A stretch of DNA of 64,000 bases from Thiodiazotropha sp037384425 (GTDB lineage Bacteria; Pseudomonadota; Gammaproteobacteria; Chromatiales; Chromatiaceae): contig JARROA010000019.1 of NCBI GenBank assembly GCA_037384425.1, forward strand, positions 1 through 64,000. The letters run 5' to 3'. Position 1 is the first letter of the stretch. Each line of letters opens with the position of its first letter. Made by a program: the position numbers and the translations under genes. The notes under the pieces are model-generated. The model saw only the letters and a program-made list of their open reading frames with translations, did no database searches and was not told where the DNA came from. Shown in pieces: positions 15,755 to 25,164 of the stretch.

Positions 15755-16998
15755 CCGTTCAGATCAGATTGCAGGTTAATCAAATCACACCACTTGCCCA
15801 AAACGACGGGTTCGCTGAATTCGTTTTTGGCTTTTTCATAAGCGCGTTCACGCATCTTCTTTTGCCAGGAACGATCATCGGCAATACGGGTGAGTAGCTT
15901 CGCTAGAGACTGGCTGTCCCCAACAGGTACACAAAAGCCATATTCACCAGAAACTACGTCCTGTGCGAGTTCACTCTCTGGTTCGATCAATAGGACAAGA
16001 GGGCAGCCTTGCTCGAGATAGGACATGGTTTTGCTGGGATAAGCGTAGCGGTAGACACCAGGCATCAGGCTGACGAGACCGAGGTCTGAATGACGCATGG
16101 CAGATTTGGCGATTTCAATGGGCTGGTGGCCTATGAAGATGACATTGGCACCTTTATCTTTGGCCCTTTTCTGCAAATTGGTCTTAGCAAACCCATCACC
16201 CATTAATATTAACCGAATATCGTGACGATTTCGTATCAGGCCCATAGCATCGATACAGGATTCGAGTCCTTGAAAACGACCGATGTTACCGGCAAATAAA
16301 ATGTTAAGCCCATTGTGTGGTAAATCGAATGAGGGTTGATCAGGTATTGTCACGTCTGACGGGAGACTGAAATTATTGATGATTCGGATTTTGAATTTCT
16401 GTCCGCCAGAACGCCGTCGTAGTGTATTTTCCATATCGCTTGAGAGAACAACTACGGGATTTGCGCGCTTACACGACCAGCTGTCGAGCGCCAGTAGCAA
16501 TCTGTATATATAGGGATTGGAAAATTCGCCTGAGATGTTACCAACTTCAGGGTGCAGGTCCATGCAGTGGTAAATGAATCTCGCGCCGGTAATTTTTGTT
16601 GCCAATGCAGCAGAAAGCCCGCCAACTACGGGTGGGGCAGTGGAAATCATGATTACATCGTAACGTTTAATGAGGGCATTGGTTAGAACGGCGAAAGCGA
16701 GTTTGATGGCATTGAACACGCGTACAATTGGCCGTCCGGATTCGTGCGGGAGATTGAGTCGAATGACATTGATGCCGTCGAGCATTTGTCTCTTGGGAAA
16801 TTTCTCGTTTCTTGTAGAGGTTTTATACGAAGGCTGTGATGAGAGAACATCAATCTCATGACCATTTTCTTTCCAACGATTGACGATAGCCCTTAGCATC
16901 GAGGCATAGGGAGGCGAGTCGGGCCAGAAATATCGATGTACTGCCAAAATCCTTAGCTGGACACTATGGCTGGAGGAAGATGCGTCATTCCCAGTCAT
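15751..16998 (-). CDS. wbuB: Glycosyltransferase family 4, WbuB-like (probable L-FucNAc transferase)
   Basis: A 415-residue GT-B enzyme. The N-terminal domain begins ILAVHRYFWPDSPPYASMLRAIV, a pattern typical of WbuB/WbvB-type proteins; the C-terminal nucleotide domain has ILFAGNIGRFQGLESCIDAM and the GT4 segment YPSKTMSYLEQGCPLVLLIEPESELAQDV, with Glu residues of the E-x7-E type. It directly follows the fnlA-fnlB-fnlC genes (overlapping fnlC by 14 bases), the context in which WbuB adds UDP-L-FucNAc to the growing lipid-linked unit. Specificity is inferred from that context. Confidence 0.8.
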   Translation of the reverse strand: MTGNDASSSSHSVQLRILAVHRYFWPDSPPYASMLRAIVNRWKENGHEIDVLSSQPSYKTSTRNEKFPKRQMLDGINVIRLNLPHESGRPIVRVFNAIKLAFAVLTNALIKRYDVIMISTAPPVVGGLSAALATKITGARFIYHCMDLHPEVGNISGEFSNPYIYRLLLALDSWSCKRANPVVVLSSDMENTLRRRSGGQKFKIRIINNFSLPSDVTIPDQPSFDLPHNGLNILFAGNIGRFQGLESCIDAMGLIRNRHDIRLILMGDGFAKTNLQKRAKDKGANVIFIGHQPIEIAKSAMRHSDLGLVSLMPGVYRYAYPSKTMSYLEQGCPLVLLIEPESELAQDVVSGEYGFCVPVGDSQSLAKLLTRIADDRSWQKKMRERAYEKAKNEFSEPVVLGKWCDLINLQSDLNG

Positions 16999-18073
16999 AG
17001 CGGCTGAAATCGCTTATATTTTGCCATTGAGATGCCAGTTTTGCGGTGCCGGTTATCAGTCGTATTACACGTTCTGACGTGTTTGTGATTTTGTATTCTA
17101 CTGGAATTTCACGTTTTGAATTTGAAAAGCGATCCCTCGATGCGGTTGCAATTTCTATTCCCTTGAGCAGGGTTTGTGGATCAAGGCCAGTCAAAGCGAT
17201 CGCTCCAGTGTCCAGTGCCTCAGGCCGTTCAATTGAGCTGCGTAGAGTTACAGCAGGGAATGCGAGTATCGATGATTCCTCGCTGATGGTTCCGCTATCG
17301 GAAATAGCGCAGTAGGCATGCATTTGCAGATTATTGTAATCAATGAATCCGAAAGGCTTTAAAAAACGAATATTGCCCTCAAAATTGATATTTCCGAGCT
17401 TTGTCAGACGATCTCTCGTTCTTGGATGGGTCGAGACTATAATTGGAAAACGGTATTTTTCGTAGAGTGAGTGAAGGCATTCGATGACTTTGAGCAGTCG
17501 TTCTTTACTATCGACGTTTTCTTCCCTGTGTGCGCTGACTATGAAATACTTGCCACGAATCAGGTCCAGTTTTTCCAGTACCTTTGAACCGTTTATCTTT
17601 GGCAGCATGTGATCCAATACTTCACGCATCGGTGAACCTGTCAAGTATATGAATCGATGCGGGAGACCTTCACTGATCAAATGACGCCTGGCATGCTCTG
17701 TATAGACAAGATTGAAGTCAGCCAGATGGTCTACCATTTTTCGGTTCGTTTCCTCGGGGACATTCTTGTCGAATGAACGATTCCCGGCCTCCATGTGATA
17801 GGTGGGAATTTTCATTCTCTTAGCCATGAGTACGCACGTGGCGCTGTTGGTATCACCAAGAACCAATACGGCATCAGGCTTTTCCGCTAAAAGCACCTCC
17901 TCGGTTTTTATCAAAATTTCGCCTAGGCTTTTGCCGAGGGACGACGTGTCAACGTTGAGAAAGTGATCTGGACGGCGTACGCCAAGTTCCTCAACAAATT
18001 CATCGAGAGCTGCGATTACACGAGATAAACGGATTATCTCCGGCCTGGTTCCCAAAATTGTAATGACTTTCAT
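16985..18073 (-). CDS. fnlC: UDP-N-acetylglucosamine 2-epimerase-like protein FnlC/WbjD, with an apparent internal deletion
   Basis: A 362-residue member of the WecB/WbjD family, which inverts C2 of UDP-HexNAc; in this operon it would complete UDP-L-FucNAc. ILGTRPEIIRLSRVIAALDEF (residues 6-26), LGDTNSATCVLMAKR, HMEAGNRSFD, SAHREENVD and ISDSGTISEESS are all intact. However, the block that normally follows the first helix, with the conserved HTGQ-N-x-D motif and the helix up to the phrase like LGVRRPDHFLNV, is missing: DEF-VEELGVRRPDHFLN is read continuously in frame. I estimate a loss of about 20 residues including part of the UDP-sugar site. Activity is therefore doubtful. An assembly error is possible. 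Confidence 0.8.
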   Translation of the reverse strand: MKVITILGTRPEIIRLSRVIAALDEFVEELGVRRPDHFLNVDTSSLGKSLGEILIKTEEVLLAEKPDAVLVLGDTNSATCVLMAKRMKIPTYHMEAGNRSFDKNVPEETNRKMVDHLADFNLVYTEHARRHLISEGLPHRFIYLTGSPMREVLDHMLPKINGSKVLEKLDLIRGKYFIVSAHREENVDSKERLLKVIECLHSLYEKYRFPIIVSTHPRTRDRLTKLGNINFEGNIRFLKPFGFIDYNNLQMHAYCAISDSGTISEESSILAFPAVTLRSSIERPEALDTGAIALTGLDPQTLLKGIEIATASRDRFSNSKREIPVEYKITNTSERVIRLITGTAKLASQWQNISDFSRYDWE

Positions 18074-18094
18074 AGTGACATTCTCAAAAAGACC

Positions 18095-19210
18095 TTATGT
18101 GTGTGATAGCACGGGTTCATAGAATGTATCAGAATCGTTGGGGTCAAATATTTCGTGACTCCAGAACAGCGTCAACAACTCGTCAGTCCCGGTATTGGTT
18201 ATACTGTGTGTATGGAAGGTGGGCATGTCTATATAACAGGGAGTGTCTCCGCATACATTAAATTCGAGTACGCTTTCCTCGAAAAGCCTTCTAATGCGAA
18301 TTATCGCGCTGCCACGCACCACAAGAAAACGTTCAACTTTGTGTAAGTGGTAATGATTGCCGCGGGTTATGCCGGGTTTGGTTGTTGAAAGAAAAACCTG
18401 ACCTCCATTCAGGTTTTTGATTGCTTCGAATAGGGAGCCTCTTTCATCGGTATGGAGGTCGAGTAATCGTGGATAGAAGTCCGGATACATGTATGAGCGG
18501 AGAGTATTAAACAGGTCTAGTTCAAAATGATTACGCAAATCTGGAACAATGCCGCTAGTATATTCTCGATGCATACTAATGAGTTTACCCGCCACCTCAG
18601 CAACGCTAATTCTTTTCCCTATTAAGCGCAGTTGCCCATGATGCCTTTTGTGTATGGCATCAATTATTGCTATGGGTATCGCCTGTGCATGAATGAGTTC
18701 CAACTGACCGCCACTGTCGATTTTTAGTGGTTCGCTTTTTGTAAGCTGATAACAAAACGTATGTACGACTGAATTGTAGAAAGGGCGTCCACCTTCGCCG
18801 AAAATATGCGGCAAAACCAGTTCTGTATAATTCGCAGAGTTGTCTTCAGCCCAAGCTGTGAAAATGTCATGTGCTAGCTGTTTGCCGCGACCGTAGGCAG
18901 TATTACTGTCAGTATGAATACTGTTTGTATAAAAAAGATGTGGTGTTGCACTGCTTTTCAGTAGAGCATTGACTAGATTTTTAGCGAGTAGTTTGTTACC
19001 GGTTTCCAGTTCTTCATCAGAATCACGGTTTATGCCTGCACAATGAATGAGGACATCGGTATGTTCCAGAATCTCAGTCAAATGATCCTTGTCATTGAAA
19101 AGCTCGTGAGTTATGCCGATGATTTGGCATTCGAAATCTGCTTTACTGAACAGACGATATTGTATATGTTGTCCTATCAGACCTGCTGAGCCGGTAATGA
19201 CGATTTTCAT
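18095..19210 (-). CDS. fnlB: UDP-sugar 4-reductase/epimerase FnlB (WbjC): SDR plus WxcM-like cupin
   Basis: A 371-residue two-domain protein. An extended SDR domain (about 1-245) begins IVITGSAGLIGQHIQYRL and contains AGINRDSDEE and AYGRGKQLAHD (the Tyr-x3-Lys pair). The C-terminal cupin (about 250-371) has LHTDERGSLFEAIK, PGITRGNHYHLHKVERFLVVRG and FHTHSITN. This exact fusion is the hallmark of WbjC/FnlB, the second enzyme of UDP-L-FucNAc synthesis, acting on the product of FnlA. It lies between fnlA (18 bases) and fnlC (21 bases), in the same order as known loci. Confidence 0.9.
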   Translation of the reverse strand: MKIVITGSAGLIGQHIQYRLFSKADFECQIIGITHELFNDKDHLTEILEHTDVLIHCAGINRDSDEELETGNKLLAKNLVNALLKSSATPHLFYTNSIHTDSNTAYGRGKQLAHDIFTAWAEDNSANYTELVLPHIFGEGGRPFYNSVVHTFCYQLTKSEPLKIDSGGQLELIHAQAIPIAIIDAIHKRHHGQLRLIGKRISVAEVAGKLISMHREYTSGIVPDLRNHFELDLFNTLRSYMYPDFYPRLLDLHTDERGSLFEAIKNLNGGQVFLSTTKPGITRGNHYHLHKVERFLVVRGSAIIRIRRLFEESVLEFNVCGDTPCYIDMPTFHTHSITNTGTDELLTLFWSHEIFDPNDSDTFYEPVLSHT

Positions 19211-19228
19211 GGATTCTGCCTATTATAA

Positions 19229-20248
19229 TTATTTCCAAGAAGACAATGCACCTTGTATTTCGGGAAGAGTGAGAAGCAACTTCCTGAGCTCTGATTTGTT
19301 CAATTGATAGGTGTTATGTGAGTGGTAGTCCTCGATGACCGACTCACCGAGATCTCCTTCAGTAAAATATTTGTTGTAATTAAGGTCGCGATCATCGAGT
19401 TTTACTCGATAATAATCACCCATGTCTTCTGAGCGGCGCAGTTCTTCAGCGGTAGCCAGGGTTTCATAGATTTTTTCTCCATGGCGCATGCCAATAATCT
19501 TAATATCATTATCTGCTTTGAATAATTCCAGTAAAGTCTCGGCAAGAAGCTGTACGGTGCAAGCAGGAGCCTTTTTTATGAAAATATCACCCTGTGTTGC
19601 ATGAGCAAATGCAAAGTTTACAAGATCTATGGCGTCGGGTAGGGAGAGCATGAACCGGGTCATGCATGGTTCCGTTATTGTTAAAGGTTGATTTTCCGTT
19701 ATCTGCTTAATGAAGAGAGGGATGACGGATCCCCGTGAATGCATGACATTGCCGTAACGAACGCACGAAATTGTTGTGTCACGCTCAGTCAACTGTCTGC
19801 TTGCGGCTTGAACGACTTTTTCCATGATTGCCTTGGACATGCCCATTGAGTTTATTGGCATGACCGCTTTGTCAGTACTAAGACAGACAACTCTTTTCAC
19901 ATTATTGGCGATTGCGGAGTCAATGACATTCTGGCTACCAAGGATGTTTGTCTTGACGGCCTCCAAAGGAAAAAACTCGCATGAGGGTACTTGCTTGAGT
20001 GCTGCGGCATGAAAAACAAGATCTACGCCATGCATAGCGTTATTCACGGACTGTGGGTCGCGAATATCACCAATATAAAATTTCAACTCAGGTCGGCCAT
20101 AGGAGATTCTCATGTCCTCTTGCTTTGCTTCATCGCGGCTTAGAATGCGAATTTCTTCATAACCGTGTTTGAGCAGATGATTGACCATGGTCTTTCCGAA
20201 AGAACCGGTTCCACCAGTTATCAGTACCGAATTCTTTTGTGAGTTCAA
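19229..20248 (-). CDS. fnlA: UDP-GlcNAc 4,6-dehydratase / 5- and 3-epimerase FnlA (WbjB)
   Basis: A 339-residue soluble SDR. VLITGGTGSFGKTMVNHLL (about 8-26) binds NADP; STDKAVMPINSMGMSKAIMEKV holds the catalytic Thr-Asp-Lys-Met region in which Met replaces the usual Tyr, as in the inverting dehydratases PseB, WbjB and FnlA. CVRYGNVMHSRGSVIPLF and GMRHGEKIYETLATAEE are further family segments. It would start the conversion of UDP-GlcNAc to UDP-L-FucNAc, with FnlB and FnlC from the next two genes. The start overlaps the end of the upstream GT4 gene by four bases. Confidence 0.92.
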   Translation of the reverse strand: MNSQKNSVLITGGTGSFGKTMVNHLLKHGYEEIRILSRDEAKQEDMRISYGRPELKFYIGDIRDPQSVNNAMHGVDLVFHAAALKQVPSCEFFPLEAVKTNILGSQNVIDSAIANNVKRVVCLSTDKAVMPINSMGMSKAIMEKVVQAASRQLTERDTTISCVRYGNVMHSRGSVIPLFIKQITENQPLTITEPCMTRFMLSLPDAIDLVNFAFAHATQGDIFIKKAPACTVQLLAETLLELFKADNDIKIIGMRHGEKIYETLATAEELRRSEDMGDYYRVKLDDRDLNYNKYFTEGDLGESVIEDYHSHNTYQLNKSELRKLLLTLPEIQGALSSWK

Positions 20249-21456
20249 TTTTTAATCCCCGTGTCTGATTCGAGTACGGCATTCTCTTCTGTTCCCAAAA
20301 GAAGTGGAAGAATGCGCTCTAAGTGTGCAGTGCGTGTGAATAGGCGTTGATATCTATCGATGACGGCTGTGCTCATGGTGTTGAATTTCGCGTTATCGCT
20401 TGTAAGATTAGCTATTGATTCGGCGATTTGATTCGGCTCTCCATAGTCGATAAGAGAGCCAGTAACTCCATCTACGACAAGATCTGGAATTGCCCTGAAA
20501 TTTGTCGTTATACAAGGACAGCCATGCGCCATTGCTTCAATGATGGAGACAGGTTGGCCTTCATTGACATATTTCGTGGGTAAGAGAAAGATATGCGCCT
20601 TCTCTAGTAGATCCCACTTGCATTTTCCCGAAACAGGACCTACATAGTCCACGATATCGTTGAGTTGTAGTCGATCTACGGTCTTAAAAAAATGTTGCTT
20701 TGCCTCTACTTGTGACAGTGGGATTTCATCGTCAGCACTCGGAAGAAAGCGTCCTGCGAAAGTACAGTGGAATCTTCTGCTGTGAGCGTTGTTGAGGATA
20801 TGTAAGGCTTCAAGGATGTGTAGATAACCCTTTGTTTGTATGAGATTGGAGAGAAAAAGCAATCGAATAGGTTCATGGGACATCTGAGCCGGAATCGACT
20901 TTTTCATCGGTTCAAGATCAATGGGTAAACCATTTGGCACCACACTGAGCTTGGTGGACAGTCCGGGCTCGAAATCATACATGGCCTTGAGACCTTCGCC
21001 GAGAACCAGAATCTTGTCGACCTGTTTTAGTGTAAGACGAATGAAGGATTGTAATCGAGGGTTTTGCTTGGCATAGAAACCGTTGTAATTGCCACCCTTG
21101 AGGTGCACTACAACGCGTGCTTTGAGCAGTTTGCACAACCAGATCATTACCGCATCACGCATGAAGCCGCTTTTTGATTGAGCAATCGTGATGTAGACAT
21201 TGTCAGGACGGCGTAATAGCGCAACAAAGAAATAAGAAAGTATTATGAGCATTTCTACAAGACGACGCGTGGAAAATCCGGGTTTAGTCGACTCAGAGTT
21301 TCTGCTCAAATCAACGATATCTTCTGAAACTCCTCTATTTACAACCTCATGACAAAGCATTTCGAATGAGACAGATTGTCCGGTTTCAGGCGGTGGGAGA
21401 GGCCCAACTAAAAGTAATCTGGTTTGATGATTATGGTTGTTGAGAGAGGTTGTCAT
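20245..21456 (-). CDS. Glycosyltransferase family 4
   Basis: A 403-residue GT-B fold enzyme. N-terminal LLLVGPLPPPETGQSVSFEML (about 14-34) is a common start for O-antigen GT4 proteins; the C-terminal half holds PIRLLFLSNLIQTKGYLHILEALHIL, a glycine-rich donor loop, and NEGQPVSIIEAMAHGCPCITTNFRAIPDLV, the E-x7-E donor motif. Cytosolic side of the inner membrane; donor and acceptor are unknown. It precedes fnlA (overlap four bases) and follows the amidotransferase gene after 27 bases. Confidence 0.85.
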   Translation of the reverse strand: MTTSLNNHNHQTRLLLVGPLPPPETGQSVSFEMLCHEVVNRGVSEDIVDLSRNSESTKPGFSTRRLVEMLIILSYFFVALLRRPDNVYITIAQSKSGFMRDAVMIWLCKLLKARVVVHLKGGNYNGFYAKQNPRLQSFIRLTLKQVDKILVLGEGLKAMYDFEPGLSTKLSVVPNGLPIDLEPMKKSIPAQMSHEPIRLLFLSNLIQTKGYLHILEALHILNNAHSRRFHCTFAGRFLPSADDEIPLSQVEAKQHFFKTVDRLQLNDIVDYVGPVSGKCKWDLLEKAHIFLLPTKYVNEGQPVSIIEAMAHGCPCITTNFRAIPDLVVDGVTGSLIDYGEPNQIAESIANLTSDNAKFNTMSTAVIDRYQRLFTRTAHLERILPLLLGTEENAVLESDTGIKN

Positions 21457-21483
21457 AGTGGATTGATATATGCCGTAGTTCTT

Positions 21484-23343
21484 TCAAAGAGTGGAGACTT
21501 TGTGCTCCTGCTGCCACAAGGTCAACATAGTTAAAGCAAAAAGTCGGTTTTGATTGGCATATCCACGCTGCTGTAATTTGATCAATCGAGCTATTTCGGC
21601 ATGTGAAATGAAATTTTGTTTGGAGCTCAAAAGGATGTCCTTTATATACTCTCCCCAAGCCCCGCTGAACCAGGAAGCAAGTGGCATCGTCATACCACGT
21701 TTGCGGTTTATATCCAAAGAAGATGGTAGAAGTGTTTTCGCCAACCTGCGAAGTGGTAGTTTACCTGTAGTGGCAGATGCCTTGTGGGTGATGGGTATGC
21801 GACGCCATGCGAAATCAACAAGCTGGTCATCGAGAAAGGGAGCACGCATTTCCAGTGATGTCAGCATGCTTGCTCTATCTGTCTTGGCTAGATAACCCTC
21901 AGGGAGTGTTGTGTAGTAATCGACGAGCATAGCACGTTGTAGAGAATCGTCTTCATCGGCTGCAATCTTGGCACGCGTGAGTTCTGGCGACTTGTTGGCA
22001 TGATCACGACCTAACAATTTCGCACGTGTTTGTGCGTCAAAATACATATTGATGTGCGCAATGGCTTCTCCGATGTCTCCTCTCAGTCCGATAAGATGAT
22101 TTCGTCCTCTGGTTCCTGGAGGAAGTATGTAATCTGCCCCAGATGCGATTAGGGAACGGATGGATGACGGTATCCTGGATCTCAATTTTTGTTGTTTCTG
22201 GATCAGAAAGTGATGAGGGTATCCGGCAAAAAGTTCATCTCCACCATCGCCACCGAGCGCAACCGTTGCGTGCTCTCTTATGGCGCGGGCCAATAGATAC
22301 ATGGGAACGATGGCGTTGTCGGCTATTAAGTCGTCGAATTGATACGCTAAGTGTTCGAGAATATCTGGCGAAGCCTGTTCGACTTCTATTTCGGTATGTA
22401 CAGTCCCGAAGTGGTCCGCGACAAGACGTGCGAATGGTGATTCATCGAACTGGCCTTGGCCTGGAAAAATTGCTGTAAACGTCCTTACAGAGGATATTGA
22501 TTCGCGCGCAGCAAGAGCGGTAATCAACGAAGAGTCGAGTCCACCACTGAGCAGTATCCCTACAGGCACATCTGCCACGAGATGCCTTTTCACTGCGGCT
22601 GACAGAATGGATTCAAGGTCAGTGTCGATGGAGGCTGTTTCGATATTGTCCGGATTAAGTACAGGAATCGACCAGTATTTTTCGTGTTTGACAGAGTCTG
22701 TCGCAATATCGAAAGTTAAACACTCACCGGGGTGTAGTTTGTAAATATCTTTTATTAGGGTGTGTTTTCCAGTGGTATATCCGTAGGTGAGATAATCCTC
22801 GAGTCCGTTCTTGTTGATTTGAGGGGAGACGAGATCGAGTTGTAGTAGAGCCTTGATCTCGGAGGCAAATGCAAAAGTCCCGTTGCCGTGCATGAAATAG
22901 AGAGGTTTTTGACCGGATCTGTCGCGAGCGAGAAATATTGTGCCTTTCTTTGCATCGTAGAAGGCAAAGGAAAACATTCCTTCTATATGGTGAAGACAGT
23001 CTGATCCATACTCGCAGTATGCACGTAGAAGGACTTCAGTATCAGATCCACTAGAAAAAACAGCACCTCTGGATTCAAGGGTCGCACGTAGAGTTTTGAA
23101 ATTATAAATTTCACCATTGAAAACTAGACATACACTGGAGTCAGGGTCGAACATCGGCTGCGCGCCAGCTTCTGAAAGATCCTGAATGGAGAGGCGGCGA
23201 TGTCCAAATGCCACCTGCCTGTTTGATGATATCCAGACACCCCTTGCATCTGGTCCGCGATGCTGCAGCGCATCAACCATGTTGTCTATGCGGTTTAGAT
23301 GCTGTGGTTGTAGATCACCTATAATGCCCGCTATTCCGCACAT
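21484..23343 (-). CDS. asnB: Asparagine synthase-like glutamine amidotransferase
   Basis: A 619-residue class II amidotransferase from the ATG at 23343, chosen because Cys2 (MCGIAGIIG) must become the N-terminal nucleophile after Met removal. The N-terminal glutaminase domain (1-210: LQHRGPDARG, GHRRLSIQDLS, VFNGEIYNF) is followed by an ATP-pyrophosphatase domain with PVGILLSGGLDSSLITAL (about 258-275) and TVALGGDGGDELFAGYPHHF. It could make asparagine, but in O-antigen loci such proteins are often suspected of amidating uronic-acid carboxyls of the repeat unit. No uronic-acid gene is visible here. It is the first gene downstream of the IS insertion, so it likely has its own promoter in the A+T-rich leader 23344-23670. 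Confidence 0.88.
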   Translation of the reverse strand: MCGIAGIIGDLQPQHLNRIDNMVDALQHRGPDARGVWISSNRQVAFGHRRLSIQDLSEAGAQPMFDPDSSVCLVFNGEIYNFKTLRATLESRGAVFSSGSDTEVLLRAYCEYGSDCLHHIEGMFSFAFYDAKKGTIFLARDRSGQKPLYFMHGNGTFAFASEIKALLQLDLVSPQINKNGLEDYLTYGYTTGKHTLIKDIYKLHPGECLTFDIATDSVKHEKYWSIPVLNPDNIETASIDTDLESILSAAVKRHLVADVPVGILLSGGLDSSLITALAARESISSVRTFTAIFPGQGQFDESPFARLVADHFGTVHTEIEVEQASPDILEHLAYQFDDLIADNAIVPMYLLARAIREHATVALGGDGGDELFAGYPHHFLIQKQQKLRSRIPSSIRSLIASGADYILPPGTRGRNHLIGLRGDIGEAIAHINMYFDAQTRAKLLGRDHANKSPELTRAKIAADEDDSLQRAMLVDYYTTLPEGYLAKTDRASMLTSLEMRAPFLDDQLVDFAWRRIPITHKASATTGKLPLRRLAKTLLPSSLDINRKRGMTMPLASWFSGAWGEYIKDILLSSKQNFISHAEIARLIKLQQRGYANQNRLFALTMLTLWQQEHKVSTL

Positions 23344-23670
23344 TAAGAATAACACCAAATAATAAATAGCTTATGCTAAATTTTATAAAAGAAAGAATTT
23401 TTAACCTATTGATTATACGTATAATTATAATTAATAGATAGGAAATATACTAATGTTGTATCTTCGCCCTAACATGGGTGTAGATCAATAGTCGTGAACT
23501 GTATTTGAGCCAATTTTGTGATGATTTTGCTTCTAGAGATGTGGTGCAGGTTTGTACCATGAGGTCCTGGGTGTCCCTTATGGACCTGGGGAGAAGGAGC
23601 TGTAGAGAGCTGGATGGAAGTGTTGCCGGAGTGAATTAACCCAAATATTTCACGCATTAAAAAGGCAAAA
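23344..23670. other. A+T-rich gene-free leader between asnB and the insertion element
   Basis: About 330 bases without a credible gene. The asnB-proximal half is extremely A+T-rich and contains a perfect 14-bp palindrome ATTATACGTATAAT (23412-23425) inside a wider imperfect dyad (CTATT at 23406 with AATAG at 23433). It may hold the promoter and a regulator site for the asnB-to-wbpM half of the locus. The part near 23500-23650 is of mixed composition and unrecognised. Confidence 0.5.
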
Positions 23671-25164
23671 CCCTGATAGTTCGATATAATTCAGTTGCTT
23701 AAGTTGAATTCGAACAAGGTTTTGCCTGTGACAAACTGTACCCAGACTGCCTTTGATTTTCCAGCCCTAAAACGCCGTAAGGTACAAGCCGAGTTTTCCG
23801 GTGGCGACATCACCTCGACGGCGGCGTATTGTTGCTGCGCGAGATCGACAGGCGCCTTGGATTGCCCGAGGCGGTTGATGAAGCCATCCCCGACCCGCGA
23901 GACCCCCGCAACATCGAGCACAGCCAGCTGAGTTTGTTGCGCCAGCGAGTCTATGGGATCTGCCTGGGTTATGCAGATCTCAACGATCATCAGACGCTAC
24001 GCATCGACCCGCCCCTACAGACCTTGAACGTACGCGATGAGGTACTGGGTAGCCAGTCCACACTTTGTTGCCTGGAGAACCGGATTGATCGCCGGGTTGG
24101 CATTGGTATCCAAGCGATACTGCTCGTGCAGTTCATTGCCTCGTATGATGAGCCACCCGATGAGCTGATCCTGGATTTCGACGCCACGGATGATCCGGTG
24201 CATGGCCGCCAGGAAGGCCGCTCCTTTCACGGCTACTACGATAACTACTGTTTTCTGCCCCTGTATGTCTTTTGTGGCGATCAACTGCTGGTGGGCTATC
24301 TGCGGCCCAGCCGGATCGATGGTGCTAAACATGCCTGGGCGATTCTGGCGCTGTTGGTCAAAGGCCTGCGCCGGGCTTGGCCCGAAGTGCGTATCATCTT
24401 GCGGGGCGATAGCGGCTTCTGTCGTCACCACATGCTCACTTGGTGTGAACACCGCCAAGTGAACTATATCGTGGGCATCGCCAAGAATGACGCCTTACTG
24501 CGGTGTATTCGCAAGCCCATGCAGTGGGTTGAGGAACTGGCGGAGCGAACCGGCATGAAGATGCGGGAATTCATTGAGTTTTACTATGCCGCCGGCACCT
24601 GGAAGACGCGCCGCAAGGTAATCGCCAAACTGGAGGTCACCGACAAGGGGCAGAACCCGCGCTTCATCGTCACCAACCTGGCCGGTGACAAACAGCACCT
24701 TTACGACGAACTCTACTGCGCCCGTGGGGACATGGAGAACCGCATCAAAGAGCAGCAACTGGGGCTGTTTGCCGACTGCACCAGCGCGCATCACTGGTGG
24801 GCCAATCAGTTTCGTCTACTTCTGTCCAGTCTGGCTTATGTGCTGATGGAGGGCATCCGGCGATTGGCGCTGAAAGGCTCGGAACTGGCGCGTGCACAGA
24901 TGACGACGATCCGGCTCAAACTGTTTAAGATCGGGGCGGTCATCCTGCGTAATACGCGACGGATCCGTTTCCTGCTCTCCAGTGACTACCCCTATCAGGC
25001 GCTCTTTTTCCAGGTGGCGTCGCGGTTCAAACCGGGATATCCCGGTGGAGTGCTGCCCCGGCACGTTGATCAACAATGGGGGTAAGGGGGAGTCTGCCTG
25101 TAAGTGAGGATTTACCCCTGCTTTGACCTTTTTGGCTGTGCAACTGATTGCGATCACTGAAGGG
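23671..25164 (+). mobile_element. IS1380-family insertion sequence (ends approximate)
   Basis: A block of higher G+C content that interrupts the A+T-rich polysaccharide locus and is on the opposite strand to it. It encodes an IS1380-type transposase, frameshifted. I could not prove the termini: CCCTGATAG at 23671 and the reverse complement CCCTTCAGTG ending at 25164 are only a weak inverted match, and no target duplication was confirmed. Real boundaries may differ by 100 bases or more on either side. It separates wzy from asnB. Confidence 0.6.
23728..25085 (+). pseudogene. IS1380-family transposase, one-base frameshift
   Basis: Two frames together give a full-length transposase. Frame one from GTG 23728 reads TNCTQTAFDFPALKRR...FSGGDITS up to 23817; the family then expects DGGVLLLR, which is found in a second frame from 23817 (GGVLLLREIDRRLGLPEA), open to the TAA at 25085. 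The join needs a -1 shift at 23815-23817, with no slippery heptamer, so a one-base deletion is the simplest reading. Downstream the DDE-fold segments are intact: LDFDATDDPVHGRQEG, IILRGDSGFCRH and YCARGDMENRIKEQQLG. Family members do not usually rely on programmed frameshifting. The element is probably immobile without help in trans. Confidence 0.85.
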
